From Actinocatenispora sp963815125 (GTDB taxonomy: Bacteria > Actinomycetota > Actinomycetes > Mycobacteriales > Micromonosporaceae): a DNA stretch of 64,000 bases. Positions within the stretch are counted from its first letter, which is position 1. Every line of letters begins with the position of its first letter. The notes beneath the pieces are model-generated. The model searched no databases. It had not been told where the DNA came from and saw only the letters and a list, made by a program, of their open reading frames with translations. A program made the translations under genes and the position numbers. The stretch covers positions 62,001 to 126,000 of the forward strand of contig CAWFFM010000014.1 in assembly GCA_963815125.1 (NCBI GenBank). Reading direction: 5' to 3'. Of this stretch, positions 1 to 8,906 are shown piece by piece.

Positions 1-989
1 TGGGCGGTCGGCCCGCACAGTGCGTCCGGGTCGTCCTTGGACAGATCCGGTACGGCGGCGCTGTCGCCGGCACTCCACGCCCCGGGCAGTACGGTGCCCT
101 GCTCGTCGACCACCTGCAACGTCGGCGCGCAGCGGACCCGACCCTTGGCGTCCAGCGGCAGATCGGTGTCGTGCAGCATCGGGCTGGGCTTCACCCCGGC
201 CGTCCAGGCGATCGTGTCGCAGTCGAACTCGGCACCGTCGGAGAGCCGTACATGACCGTCCACACAGGACTCAAGTCGTGTGTTGAGCCGTACGTCGAGG
301 TTTCGCTCGCGCAACACACGCACCGTGTACTCGGCCAGATCCCGGTCCACCTCCGGCATGATCCGGTCCGCCATCTCCACCAGCACCCAGTGCATCTGCG
401 ACATCGACAGCTCCGGGTAGTAGCGGATCACGTCCCGGGACATGTCCTCCAACTCGGCCAGCGCCTCGATGCCGGCGTACCCGCCGCCGATGAAGGTGAA
501 CGTCAAGGCGCGGGCCCGTACCGCCGGATCGTCGGTGGCCGCCGCGACATCGAGCCGCTCCAGCACCCGGTTACGCAGCCAGATCGCCTCACCGATGCTC
601 TGGAACCCGACCGCCTGCTCCGCCAGGCCAGGGATCGGCACGGTCCGCGACACCGAACCCGGCGCCACCACGATGTGGTCGTAGTGCAGCTCCCGCTGCG
701 GACCGATCAGCGGCTGCACCCAGGCGGTGCGCTGCGCGTGGTCGATGCGGGTGACGCTGCCACCGACGATCCGGCAGTGCCGCAGAACCCGCCGCAACGG
801 GATCACCGCGTGCCGCGGCTCGATGCTGCCGGCCGCCGCCTCCGGCAGGAACGGCTGGTAGGTCATGTGCGAGTGCCGGTCCACCACGGTGATCTGCGCC
901 TCGCCGGACCGCATCCGACCGGACAGCCGCAACGCGCAGTAGAGACCGAGATGTCCACCACCGACGATCAGGATCCGTTGGGTGCCCAC
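1..989 (-). CDS. NAD(P)/FAD-dependent oxidoreductase, type-II NADH dehydrogenase-like (3' end beyond window)
   Basis: A flavoprotein of the pyridine-nucleotide disulfide oxidoreductase fold, most like type-II NADH:quinone oxidoreductases, which pass electrons from NADH to membrane quinone without pumping protons. The GTG start at 989 is followed by an FAD-binding Rossmann motif GGGHLG at residues 10-15. A second nucleotide-binding motif, FIGGGYAGIEA, lies near residue 165. A TAGVKPSP segment near 259 and WSAGDSAAVPD near 305 match the C-terminal FAD-contact region of the family. About 329 codons are visible and the membrane-anchoring end lies outside the window. It could be another quinone- or ferredoxin-linked member of the fold. 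Confidence 0.82.
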   Translation of the reverse strand, partial: MGTQRILIVGGGHLGLYCALRLSGRMRSGEAQITVVDRHSHMTYQPFLPEAAAGSIEPRHAVIPLRRVLRHCRIVGGSVTRIDHAQRTAWVQPLIGPQRELHYDHIVVAPGSVSRTVPIPGLAEQAVGFQSIGEAIWLRNRVLERLDVAAATDDPAVRARALTFTFIGGGYAGIEALAELEDMSRDVIRYYPELSMSQMHWVLVEMADRIMPEVDRDLAEYTVRVLRERNLDVRLNTRLESCVDGHVRLSDGAEFDCDTIAWTAGVKPSPMLHDTDLPLDAKGRVRCAPTLQVVDEQGTVLPGAWSAGDSAAVPDLSKDDPDALCGPTA

Positions 990-1058
990 GCTTCGACCGT
1001 AGCCCGCCGAACCCCGGACGGCGGGGTGAACGTGCAGTTGCGTACGCCACCCGGCCGG

Positions 1059-1652
1059 TCAGCGCCGCCGGTGCAGCAGGTACGCCAGCAGCACCCCGGC
1101 ACCCACCGCGGCGAAGAGTCCGAGCAGCGGCAACGCGCTCACCGAACGGGCGGTCCCGGTCGCCGGGAGAAGGAGCACCAGCACCGTCATCAGTACCGCA
1201 GCGGCCATCAGCACCACTCCGGTACGCAGCAGCCAGCGCACCAGTACGCCCGGGGCGAGCTGCGCGGACACCGGTAGCGCGCCGGCCAGCGCACTGGTGC
1301 TGTGGTGGCCGTACAGGAGGACCGCCAGCGCGGCGGTGCCGACCGGATCGACCGGCTCGTGGTAGAGCATCGTCGACAGCAGCCAGCCGCCGACGGTGAC
1401 CACCTCGACCGCGGTGACCCACGGACTGTCCGGGAGCAGTGCCGGCACCGCGGCGAACACCGCGATGACCGGGTAGGCCCAGAACGAACCGCGCAGCGGG
1501 GCGGGCAGCGCGACGAACAGGCCGAGCGCACCGAGCAGCAGCACCGTCAGCCGGACCAGCCCGGGGCCCGGGGCAACCCGCCGGACCTGCGCGGTCACCC
1601 GACGCAACGTGTCCTCACCGCGCGCCCAGGTCGGCGACAGCCGTAGGTCCAT
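1059..1652 (-). CDS. Small integral membrane protein, function unknown
   Basis: A 197-residue protein with a soluble N-terminus of about 32 residues followed by about six hydrophobic segments (near 33-50, 56-72, 80-98, 105-125, 145-165 and 172-193) and a short basic tail ending HRRR. I do not recognise a family. It is the last gene of a run that starts with a DUF4129 protein and contains MoxR and DUF58 genes, with a 73-base gap after the DUF58 gene. It may act with that envelope-associated system, but this rests on position only. Confidence 0.6.
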   Translation of the reverse strand: MDLRLSPTWARGEDTLRRVTAQVRRVAPGPGLVRLTVLLLGALGLFVALPAPLRGSFWAYPVIAVFAAVPALLPDSPWVTAVEVVTVGGWLLSTMLYHEPVDPVGTAALAVLLYGHHSTSALAGALPVSAQLAPGVLVRWLLRTGVVLMAAAVLMTVLVLLLPATGTARSVSALPLLGLFAAVGAGVLLAYLLHRRR

Positions 1653-1725
1653 TACCGCACCACCCTCATCAGCGGACGGCGTGGCACGCGGCGGTAGCGG
1701 TCAGCCGACCGCGGCGCGTCGGTGC

Positions 1726-3102
1726 TCATCGCAGGACCGCGCGCGGCGCGGCGGCCATCCTCGTCACGTCACGCAGTACCTCGTCGAGGCTGCCGGCGCC
1801 GGCCCAGGCCACCACCGGTACGCCCACCTCGCGCAGCCTGCCGATCAGATTCTCCCGGTCCAGCCGCCACAACCGGTACGCCAGGTCGGTCCACTCGCTG
1901 GTACGGGCCGGCCGCGCGGTGTCCGGCAGGGTGTCCACCGCCAGGACGAACCGGCCGCTGCGGGCGAGCTGCGCCAGCATCGTCGCGCTGCGCTCGTCCA
2001 GCAGCGGGGTCAGGAACAGCACCAGCGCGTTGGCCGGCAGTATCCGCCGGGACAGCAACCGGGAACCGGGCGTCGCACCGGACGGCAGCACCCGTACGTC
2101 CAGCAGCCACTCCAGCACCGTCAGGTAGTGCCGGTGCCCGGTGGCCGCCCGCAGCCGCCGAAGCGTCGGACCGAACTCGACGACGGACACCCGGTCGCCG
2201 CGGTGCAGGTAGTGCTCGGCGATCCCGGCGGCGGCCCGTACCTCGGTGTCCAGCACGCTGGCCACACCGCCCACCCCACCGGACTCGCCCGCCTCGTGCA
2301 GCACGTCGAGCATCAGTACCACCTCGGCGTCGCGTTCGGACAGGGTGGCGTTGACGTACAGTTCCCGGTTGCGCAGCGACACCCGCCAGTCCACCCGGCG
2401 CAGCCGGTCCCCCGGCTGGTACGGCCGTACCCCGGACAGCTCGCCGCCCTCACCGGGCCGGCGGGAGCGGTGCGTACCGGCCACCCCGGCTGCCTTCGGC
2501 ATCGCGTCGGACGCCTCGAACGGCTGGGTGGTCGGGTAGACCCGCAGCTGATGCGCGCCGACCCGGATCCGGCGGCTGCGCAGCAGCCCGTCGCAGGCGT
2601 ACGCGCGCGCCTCGACCGGACCGATCCGCTGCCGGCCCCAGCGCAGCACCAGCCCGCGCAGCAGTACGTCGGCCCCCGAGTGGCCGTCGACCGGGGTGAC
2701 GTAGGTGCCGGCACCGCTGGCGAACCGCAACCAGGGCGACCGGCCGGTGCGTACCGTCACGGCGGTCAGGTCCGCCGGGTCCGGGTTCTCCAGGACGACC
2801 CGCCCGGTCAGCTCCGCACCCTCGCCGACCACCTCGCCCGGAACCTCGAGTTCCACAGTGGGCAGTTGGCGCGGCCGGCGCGCCATCGCCCAGGCCGTAC
2901 CGAGCGCGAACGGCACCGCGAACGCGACCAGGTCCAGCCGGCCCAGCACCGTACCGAGTACCAGCAGCAGGATCACCAGCCCGGTGGCGCGGCGCAGTGC
3001 CCGGGTCGGCACCCAGTCGTACACCGCCGAGTCCTCGTCCGGGGCACGCTGCTCCGGCCGGTCGCCCACCTGCGGCGGCCGGGGATTGTCCTGGGTACGC
3101 AC
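1726..3102 (-). CDS. DUF58 domain protein, MoxR partner
   Basis: DUF58 proteins are usually encoded next to MoxR ATPases and are thought to act as membrane-anchored partners with a von Willebrand A-like domain. A hydrophobic double segment lies near residues 30-65. The DUF58 signature YQPGDRLRRVDWRVSLRNRE lies near residue 225 and is followed by VVLMLDV, the start of the vWA-like strand. The frame stays open far upstream inside the MoxR gene. The GTG at 3102 gives a normal length of about 458 residues; a CTG at 3123 overlapping the MoxR stop is an alternative. The preceding gene ends at 3120, so translation is probably coupled. Confidence 0.82.
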   Translation of the reverse strand: MRTQDNPRPPQVGDRPEQRAPDEDSAVYDWVPTRALRRATGLVILLLVLGTVLGRLDLVAFAVPFALGTAWAMARRPRQLPTVELEVPGEVVGEGAELTGRVVLENPDPADLTAVTVRTGRSPWLRFASGAGTYVTPVDGHSGADVLLRGLVLRWGRQRIGPVEARAYACDGLLRSRRIRVGAHQLRVYPTTQPFEASDAMPKAAGVAGTHRSRRPGEGGELSGVRPYQPGDRLRRVDWRVSLRNRELYVNATLSERDAEVVLMLDVLHEAGESGGVGGVASVLDTEVRAAAGIAEHYLHRGDRVSVVEFGPTLRRLRAATGHRHYLTVLEWLLDVRVLPSGATPGSRLLSRRILPANALVLFLTPLLDERSATMLAQLARSGRFVLAVDTLPDTARPARTSEWTDLAYRLWRLDRENLIGRLREVGVPVVAWAGAGSLDEVLRDVTRMAAAPRAVLR

Positions 3103-3119
3103 CCAGGGCGGCAGCTCGC

Positions 3120-4268
3120 TCAGCGTTCCCCCCGGGGCCGGGCGGTGTACTTGTACGGGTCGGCGTACCGGCGGCCGGATCCGTTGCCCGCCACCGCATC
3201 CCCGGCCGGCGCAGCATCCGTCGGAGCCGGCACCTCGGCGGCCGGGGCGGCCCGGTAGGTCGGCGCGGCGCCGCTGGCCGGTGCGGCGGTGGCCGCGACC
3301 ACCTCGGCGACCACATGGGCCGGTTCCACCCGGCGCAGCCACACCTCGGGCTTGAGTGAGATCCGGTGCGCCAGCGCGGCCGGCGCGAACGCCTTCACGT
3401 CCTCCGGGATCACGTAGTCGCGGTCGTCCAGCACCGCGCGGGCCCGCGCACACAGCAGCAGCGCCAGCGAACCACGCGGCGAGGCACCCACCATCACCTG
3501 CGGATGCTGCCGGGTCGCGGCGACCAGGTCGATGATGTAGCGCCCGATCGAGTCCTCCACCACCACCCGCTCCAGGGTGGCCTGGATGGCCCGCAGGGTC
3601 GGCGCGTCCACCACGGGTTCGATGGTCGCCTCCTCGCGCTGCCGGTCCATCCGGTTACGCAGCACGCTCCACTCGTCGTCGGCACTCGGGTAGCCGAACG
3701 ACACCCGCAGCAGGAACCGGTCCAGCTGGGCCTCCGGCAACGGATAGGTGCCCTCGTACTCGATCGGGTTGGCGGTGGCCAGCACGTGGAACGGCGGGGA
3801 CAGCGGATAGGTGGTGCCCTCCACGCTGACCTGCTTCTCCTGCATGGCCTCCAGCAGCGCCGCCTGCGTCTTGGGCGGCGTCCGGTTGATCTCGTCGGCC
3901 AACAGCAGATTGGTGAACACCGGGCCGGGCCGGAACTCGAAGTCACCGGTCGACTGGTCGTACAGGAAGGAGCCGGTCACGTCGGCGGGCAGCAGGTCCG
4001 GGGTGAACTGGAGCCGCCGGAAACTCAGCCCGAGCGCCTGCGCGAAGGAGCGGGCGGCCAACGTCTTGCCGAGCCCGGGGAAGTCCTCCAGCAATACGTG
4101 GCCGCCGGCCAGGATGCCGGCCAGGACCAGTTCCAATGGTTCCCGCTTGCCGATCACCACGGTGCCGACCGCGTCCAGTACCCGGCGGGCCAGTTCACCC
4201 GCGCGCGGTACCGGCAGCGCGTCGACCGGCTCCACCGGTGTCGGGTGCTGCGCGGCGCTCATCGCCAT
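3120..4268 (-). CDS. MoxR family AAA+ ATPase
   Basis: A MoxR-type chaperone-like ATPase. Walker A (FPGLGKT) is near residue 60, Walker B (LLADEINR) near 121, and a sensor-1 motif ATANP near 162. The AAA lid follows, and the protein ends in an Ala/Pro-rich tail of about 80 residues that is probably disordered. The ATG at 4268 is chosen because GGAG lies about 8 bases upstream; ATGs at 4262 and 4289 are alternatives. Members assemble or activate partner proteins with metal-binding or vWA domains. Here the downstream DUF58 protein is the obvious partner and a DUF4129 protein lies upstream in the same unit. Confidence 0.9.
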   Translation of the reverse strand: MAMSAAQHPTPVEPVDALPVPRAGELARRVLDAVGTVVIGKREPLELVLAGILAGGHVLLEDFPGLGKTLAARSFAQALGLSFRRLQFTPDLLPADVTGSFLYDQSTGDFEFRPGPVFTNLLLADEINRTPPKTQAALLEAMQEKQVSVEGTTYPLSPPFHVLATANPIEYEGTYPLPEAQLDRFLLRVSFGYPSADDEWSVLRNRMDRQREEATIEPVVDAPTLRAIQATLERVVVEDSIGRYIIDLVAATRQHPQVMVGASPRGSLALLLCARARAVLDDRDYVIPEDVKAFAPAALAHRISLKPEVWLRRVEPAHVVAEVVAATAAPASGAAPTYRAAPAAEVPAPTDAAPAGDAVAGNGSGRRYADPYKYTARPRGER

Positions 4269-4299
4269 GCCCCGCTCCGCCCGGCGCAAGCTCGTACCC

Positions 4300-4896
4300 T
4301 CACGTTGCCTCCCTGCCTGCGAAGAGTCTTTCCATCCCGGCCACCACGCCGGTCAGTTCGGCCGGACCGGGTACCCGGTCCACCGGCCCGGACAACAGAG
4401 TCCACAGTGGATCACCGAGCAGTACGCGGACCCGTTCCCGGCCACCGTTGCCGTTGCCGGCCAGGTCGATGCCGTGGTCGTGGCGCAGCCGCTCGTCCAC
4501 CAGCTGAGCCAACTGCGGGCGCACCGTACGGTTGAAACTGACCGGATCGTCGTGTGTCCAGGCCAACCGGTCCTCCCAGCGCCGCGCCCCGATGAACGGC
4601 CGGTCCGGGAACTCGGTGGTCGGCGCCCGCTGGGTGGGTGGCAGCGGGACCGGAGGACCGTGCACCGCAGAGGTCACCCGCCGGGCCAGCGCCGCGGCCA
4701 GGATCACCCCGTCGGTCAGCCCGTACGGCAGGCCCACCCCACCCAGGCGCAGGATCCGCCACACCACATCGCCGGCCAGCAGCGCCAACAGCAGCACCCC
4801 GATCAGCCAGCCCGGCCGCACCGTCACCGGCTCGTACGGCCTGAGGACCGGGTCCCGCTGGCCCAGCGTCATCGCCTGGCCGTAGGGGAGACTCAT
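4300..4896 (-). CDS. Membrane-anchored protein of the MoxR operon, function unknown
   Basis: A 198-residue protein with one or two hydrophobic segments near residues 29-45 and 58-72. A polar domain follows that contains RRWEDRLAWTHDDP and a helical VRPQLAQLVDERL stretch. Its ATG overlaps the stop of the DUF4129 gene (ATGA at 4893-4896) and it is followed closely by moxR, so it is translationally coupled inside the operon. I do not know a named domain for it. It occupies the slot where many actinobacteria carry DUF4350, but it is much shorter than DUF4350 proteins and I see no clear DUF4350 signature. Confidence 0.7.
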   Translation of the reverse strand: MSLPYGQAMTLGQRDPVLRPYEPVTVRPGWLIGVLLLALLAGDVVWRILRLGGVGLPYGLTDGVILAAALARRVTSAVHGPPVPLPPTQRAPTTEFPDRPFIGARRWEDRLAWTHDDPVSFNRTVRPQLAQLVDERLRHDHGIDLAGNGNGGRERVRVLLGDPLWTLLSGPVDRVPGPAELTGVVAGMERLFAGREAT

Positions 4897-5621
4897 GCCG
4901 GACCACCCGCCGGTACGGGTACTGCCAGCTCAGCGGCCAGCCGGTCCAGCGCGGCACGGGCGGTGCCGCGCGCCGACTCGGGCACCGGGCGCGGCGAGTA
5001 CCGGGCCGCCCGGTACACCGTGGTCAGCTCACCCAGGGCCCGCGCACCGGCGCCGGTCAACCGGCCGTCCAGCATCCGCACCACCAGATCGCCCGGCGCA
5101 TCCGACGGCGCGCGCGGCATTCCGGTCTGTTCCGCCAGATTCTCCAGGCGCAGCCAGCAGGCGATCACCGCGGCGCGGGCGTCGTCGCCCTCGATCAGCG
5201 CGGCGAGCCCGGCCCGCAGCGCGTCCTGTACCTGTTCGGCGCTCGGCTGCTCGGCCAGTACCGGGTCCGGTTCCGGTGGCGGCGGCCGGCGACGGCGGAA
5301 GACGATCGCGTCGCGTACCGACAGCATCAGGTACAACATGACCGCGCCGTACCCGATCGCGACCATGGCCAGGATGAACACGATCAGCGGCCAGCTGGAC
5401 GACGCGCCGCCCTCACCCGAATGACCGTTGCCCGCCGGAGGAGGCGGGGTGTCGAACCGGCTCGGCGGCGGGCGGCGGTCCCGGTCAACCGACGTGTGCG
5501 GAGTAGGGCGCGCGATCGGACCGACCCTCGGACCGGTCGTGTTGGCTGCCACCGCGACCACCGCGATCAGCAGCACCACCAGCGCGAGCGGCAGGTGGAC
5601 CAGCACCCTGCGGCGAGCCAT
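4893..5621 (-). CDS. DUF4129 domain protein
   Basis: First gene of the DUF4129-unknown-MoxR-DUF58-membrane protein unit. Two hydrophobic segments (near residues 8-28 and 76-100) flank a Pro-rich extracytoplasmic loop. The C-terminal cytoplasmic part contains the DUF4129-like helices ARAAVIACWLRLENLAEQTG and LTTVYRAARYS. The ATG at 5621 is preceded by a GGGGGTG ribosome-binding site; the frame remains open to 5663. DUF4129 proteins are widespread companions of MoxR/DUF58 in actinobacteria. Their biochemical role is not known. Confidence 0.8.
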   Translation of the reverse strand: MARRRVLVHLPLALVVLLIAVVAVAANTTGPRVGPIARPTPHTSVDRDRRPPPSRFDTPPPPAGNGHSGEGGASSSWPLIVFILAMVAIGYGAVMLYLMLSVRDAIVFRRRRPPPPEPDPVLAEQPSAEQVQDALRAGLAALIEGDDARAAVIACWLRLENLAEQTGMPRAPSDAPGDLVVRMLDGRLTGAGARALGELTTVYRAARYSPRPVPESARGTARAALDRLAAELAVPVPAGGPA

Positions 5622-5659
5622 CGTCACCCCCGTGAACGTCGCGGTCGCCCCGATGCCCG

Positions 5660-6475
5660 TCACATCCCGGCGAGTGTCCGCGCCCGCGCCAGCACCTCGT
5701 CCAGCATGATCGGGGTCAGACGACCAGTAAAGGTGTTCTGCTGGCTGACGTGGTAACAGCCCAACAACGTTACGGTCTCGCCGTGATGCTCCTGTCCGTG
5801 CCCGAACCGGGGACGCGGTGACGGCACCCGCTCACCCAGCCCCGCCGCGGCCACCGGCCAGTACGCATTCCAGGCGAACTGCCCCAGCGCGACCACCACC
5901 CGCAGCGAGTCGCGCAGCAGCCCGAACTCGGTGGCCAACCAGGGCCGGCAGGTGTCCCGTTCGGCCGGGGTGGGCTTGTTGGCCGGCGGCGCACACCGCA
6001 CCGCGGAGAAGATCCTCGTCCCCATCAGGCGCAGCCCGTCCCCGGCCGCGACGCTGGCCGGTGCGCTGGCCAGCCCGGCCCGGTGCAGCGCCGCGTACAG
6101 CACCTCGCCGGACCGGTCACCGGTGAACATCCGGCCCGTACGGTTCGCCCCGTGCGCCGCCGGCGCCAGACCGAGCACGGCGATCCGGGCGTCCGGGGCG
6201 CCGAACCCCGGCACCGCCCGACCCCAGTAGTCCTGGTCGGCGAAGGCAGCCCGGCGGGTCGCGGCAACCTGTTCGCGCCAGCCCACCAGCCGCGGGCAGG
6301 CCCGGCAGGTCGACACCCGCGCGTCCAGTTCGCGCAGCTCATCGGTACCGCCGGCCAGATCCCGTACCTCGTCCGGGTCCGTCGCCACCGGTGTCGTGGG
6401 CAGCGCCGGGTCCTCCGGCCACCCCGACCCCGGTCGTACGTGACTGCCCGCTGCGGTCCGTTCGATCAGCACCAT
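5660..6475 (-). CDS. Family-5 (UdgB-type) uracil-DNA glycosylase
   Basis: Base-excision repair enzyme that removes uracil and other deaminated bases from DNA, an expected need in a GC-rich genome. The motif-1 region GLAPAAHGANRTGRMFTGD, with Ala-rich rather than Asp/Gly residues, is typical of family 5. The C-terminal motif HVSQQNTFTGRLT also fits. Cysteines in CRAC near the N-terminus and later CAPP and CR fit the iron-sulfur cluster of families 4 and 5. Two in-frame ATGs exist (6484 and 6475); 6475 has GGCAGG at a better distance. A 38-base gap separates it from the DUF4129 gene downstream. Confidence 0.9.
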   Translation of the reverse strand: MVLIERTAAGSHVRPGSGWPEDPALPTTPVATDPDEVRDLAGGTDELRELDARVSTCRACPRLVGWREQVAATRRAAFADQDYWGRAVPGFGAPDARIAVLGLAPAAHGANRTGRMFTGDRSGEVLYAALHRAGLASAPASVAAGDGLRLMGTRIFSAVRCAPPANKPTPAERDTCRPWLATEFGLLRDSLRVVVALGQFAWNAYWPVAAAGLGERVPSPRPRFGHGQEHHGETVTLLGCYHVSQQNTFTGRLTPIMLDEVLARARTLAGM

Positions 6476-6508
6476 GCGGCCCATCCTGCCTGCCCGCCGC
6501 TCGGCGGA

Positions 6509-7195
6509 TCAGCCGGTACGGCCCGCCAGGCGCAGCGCCTCCAGGGTGCGGGCCCAGGACAGCGCGGCGGCGTCACGCTGGTAGCCGGCCGGGCGGTCGT
6601 CGTTGAAGAACCCGTCCCGGGTGCCGGGGTAGTCGTAGCGGATCCACTCGCCGCCGGCGGCCTCCACCGCCTCGCCGGCCAGACCGACACCGGGGCCGGC
6701 AAGACCGGCGTCCGCGGCGTGCACCACGGCCCGGGAGCCCCGGTAGCCGTTCCACTTGGAGCTCATCCGCTCCCACGGCAGCTCCGGGTAGAAGGCCACC
6801 GCGGTGCCGATCTCCTCGACCTGCGCGGCGGACCACAACGCCAGACTGCCACCCATCCGGAAACCGACCACGGCGACCGGGCCACCGTCCGGTCGGCCGG
6901 CCAGATACCGTGCCGCGGCGCCGATCTCGGCGGCGGCGGCGTCCATCGCCAGGCCCATCAGCAGCTTGCGGGCCTGCTCCGGTCCACCCGGCCGCAGACC
7001 CCGGTACAGGTCCGGCTGCAGTGCGGTCAGCCCGCTGGCGGCGAACCGGTCGGCGACCGATCGGCTGTGCGCGTCACTGCCCCAGTCCTCCTGGATCACG
7101 ATGACCGCCGGCGCGGTCGACCGGACCGGATCCGGCACCGCCAGATAACCCTGGCCCGTGCCCTCACCGCTGACGTACGTCACGGACTCGCCCAC
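6509..7195 (-). CDS. Dienelactone hydrolase-fold protein with substituted catalytic residues
   Basis: An alpha/beta-hydrolase of the dienelactone hydrolase family (228 residues). The family's nucleophile elbow is normally GxCxGG; here it reads GFRMGG, with arginine in place of the nucleophilic cysteine. The C-terminal block normally reads HGFFND; here it is RDGFFND, so the catalytic histidine is replaced by aspartate. The early QEWWG motif is QEDWG. The fold is otherwise intact, so this is probably a pseudoenzyme or has another activity. GTG 7195 has a strong GAGGAGG site 7 bases upstream, and a longer reading to 7258 is possible. Both substituted codons are plain in the DNA. Confidence 0.82.
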   Translation of the reverse strand: MGESVTYVSGEGTGQGYLAVPDPVRSTAPAVIVIQEDWGSDAHSRSVADRFAASGLTALQPDLYRGLRPGGPEQARKLLMGLAMDAAAAEIGAAARYLAGRPDGGPVAVVGFRMGGSLALWSAAQVEEIGTAVAFYPELPWERMSSKWNGYRGSRAVVHAADAGLAGPGVGLAGEAVEAAGGEWIRYDYPGTRDGFFNDDRPAGYQRDAAALSWARTLEALRLAGRTG

Positions 7196-7402
7196 ATCGG
7201 CCTCCTCGGTGTCACCGATCTGCCACGGCGCCCGCCGCGCTGGGGTCACCAGTCGCACGCTCGGCGTACAGTCAGCAAACCACGACTGTGGGCATCAACG
7301 GAACCACCTTCGTCACAGCTCACAGACCAAGATCCGGACCCGTCGACAACGGAAGGCCGACGGTCCGGCCGAGGTCCCGCCGGGCCGCCGGGCCGCCTCG
7401 GA

Positions 7403-8323
7403 TCAGACGCTCAGCGCGATGCCGTCCAGGATGTCGTGCTCGCTGGCGATCACGGTGTCCATCCCGGCGCGCTCCATCAGTACCCGCAGGATCAGCGCAC
7501 CGGCCCCGATGACGTCCGCCCGGCCCGGATGCATCACACCCAGCTCCATCCGCTGGTCATGGGTGCGGCGCAACAGATCGGCGCTGACCGCGGCGACCCG
7601 GTCGCGAGCGATCCGGGCATGGTGGATCCGCTCCGGCCGGTACTCCGGCAGGTCCAGCGCGATGCCGGCGACGGTGGTCACCGAGCCGGCCAGCCCGATC
7701 AGGGTGGCCGCGCGGTCCGCGCCGACCTTCGCCAGGGCACCGTCCACCACGGTACGGATGTCCGCTTCCGCCGCCGCGATCTGCGCCGCGGTCGGCGGGT
7801 CGTCGTGCAGGTGCCGTTCGGTCATCCGGACGCAGCCGATGTCCACGCTCACCGCCGATCCGGCGGTACCGGTACCGACCACGAACTCGGTGGAGCCGCC
7901 GCCGATGTCCACCACCAGGTAGGGCGCGGGCAGGTCCGCCGGCAGCCCGGCGACCGCGCCGGTGAACGACAGCTGCGCCTCCTCCTCACCGGTGATGACC
8001 TCCGGTTCGGCACCCAGTACGGCACGCACCATGGCCTGGAACTCCGCGGCGTTGTCGGCATCCCGGCTGGCGCTGGTGGCCACCATCCGTACCCGTCGGG
8101 CACCCAGCCCGCGTAGCTGACCGACATAGTCGTGCAGCGCCACCCGGGTACGTTCGATCGCCTCGTCCGCGAGCCGGCCGGTGCGGTCCACATCCTGACC
8201 GAGCCGCACGATCCGCATCTCGCGGGCCACACTGGTCAACGAGTCCCCGTGCCGGTCGGCGACCAGCAGGCGGATCGAGTTGGTGCCGCAGTCGATCGCC
8301 GCGACCCGTACCGCGTCACTCAT
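7403..8323 (-). CDS. ppx: Ppx/GppA family exopolyphosphatase
   Basis: Hydrolyses terminal phosphates of polyphosphate and/or pppGpp (ASKHA fold). Visible features are the phosphate-1 motif AAIDCGTNSIRLLVAD (residues 6-21), the GEEEAQLSF motif near 112 and the phosphate-2 motif VVDIGGGSTEF near 136. Length (306 residues) matches the short actinobacterial Ppx proteins. The start at 8323 sits inside the end of the DUF501 gene (8-base overlap), and the eno-ftsB-DUF501-ppx order is the conserved actinobacterial arrangement. The split between polyphosphatase and pppGpp hydrolase activity cannot be read from the sequence. Confidence 0.9.
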   Translation of the reverse strand: MSDAVRVAAIDCGTNSIRLLVADRHGDSLTSVAREMRIVRLGQDVDRTGRLADEAIERTRVALHDYVGQLRGLGARRVRMVATSASRDADNAAEFQAMVRAVLGAEPEVITGEEEAQLSFTGAVAGLPADLPAPYLVVDIGGGSTEFVVGTGTAGSAVSVDIGCVRMTERHLHDDPPTAAQIAAAEADIRTVVDGALAKVGADRAATLIGLAGSVTTVAGIALDLPEYRPERIHHARIARDRVAAVSADLLRRTHDQRMELGVMHPGRADVIGAGALILRVLMERAGMDTVIASEHDILDGIALSV

Positions 8324-8906
8324 CGCCCGCTCCGTCCCCGCCGTGCGCGGGCTGCGCCGCACACCCGTCCGGTACGCACGATCCGCTGGTCCACCACGGC
8401 GGCATCGCGGCCAACGCCTCGTCGCCGAACGGGTTGACCCCCGGCCCGGCGGCCAGTGCGTGTCCCACGTGTACGTGCAGACACTTCACCCGCTCCGGCA
8501 TCCCACCGGCCGAGACCCCGGCGATCTCCGGCACCTCCGCGATCGCCGCGCGCCGGCGCAGGTAGTCCTCATGCGCCGCGCGGTAGCGTGCGGCCAGGTC
8601 CGGTTCGGCGCCGAGCCGGTCGGTCATCTCCCGCATCAGGCCGGCCGACTCCAGCCGGCTCACCGCAGCGGCGGCGCGCGGGCAGGTCAGGTAGTACATG
8701 GTCGGGAACGGGGTGCCGTCGGGCAGCCGCGGCTCGGTCTCCACCACGTCCGGCCGGCCACACGGGCAACGGTGCGCCACCGTCCGCGCGCCCCGGAGCG
8801 GCCGGCCGAGCTGGACCGACATGGCCGCCAGGTCGTCCGTACCGACCGGTTCGCGGACCGGCCCGGCCACCAGATCCGCCGCGGTAGAACTCTGCTGCCC
8901 GGTCAC
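8316..8906 (-). CDS. DUF501 domain protein
   Basis: A 196-residue DUF501 protein. It has a conserved CPCG pair, PFPTMYYLTCPRAAAAVSRLE, and a C-terminal RVKCLHVHVGHALAAGPG block with VNPFGDE. Conserved Cys and His residues suggest a metal site, although no reaction is established. The GTG at 8906 overlaps the ftsB stop (GTGA), indicating coupling. It sits between ftsB and ppx, the usual place for this family in actinobacteria. Confidence 0.87.
   Translation of the reverse strand: MTGQQSSTAADLVAGPVREPVGTDDLAAMSVQLGRPLRGARTVAHRCPCGRPDVVETEPRLPDGTPFPTMYYLTCPRAAAAVSRLESAGLMREMTDRLGAEPDLAARYRAAHEDYLRRRAAIAEVPEIAGVSAGGMPERVKCLHVHVGHALAAGPGVNPFGDEALAAMPPWWTSGSCVPDGCAAQPAHGGDGAGDE

Noticed and set aside
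3103..3453. Extended start of the DUF58 gene to 3453
   Set aside because: This part is inside the MoxR gene in another frame and is Arg/Gly-rich; a start near 3102 gives normal length.
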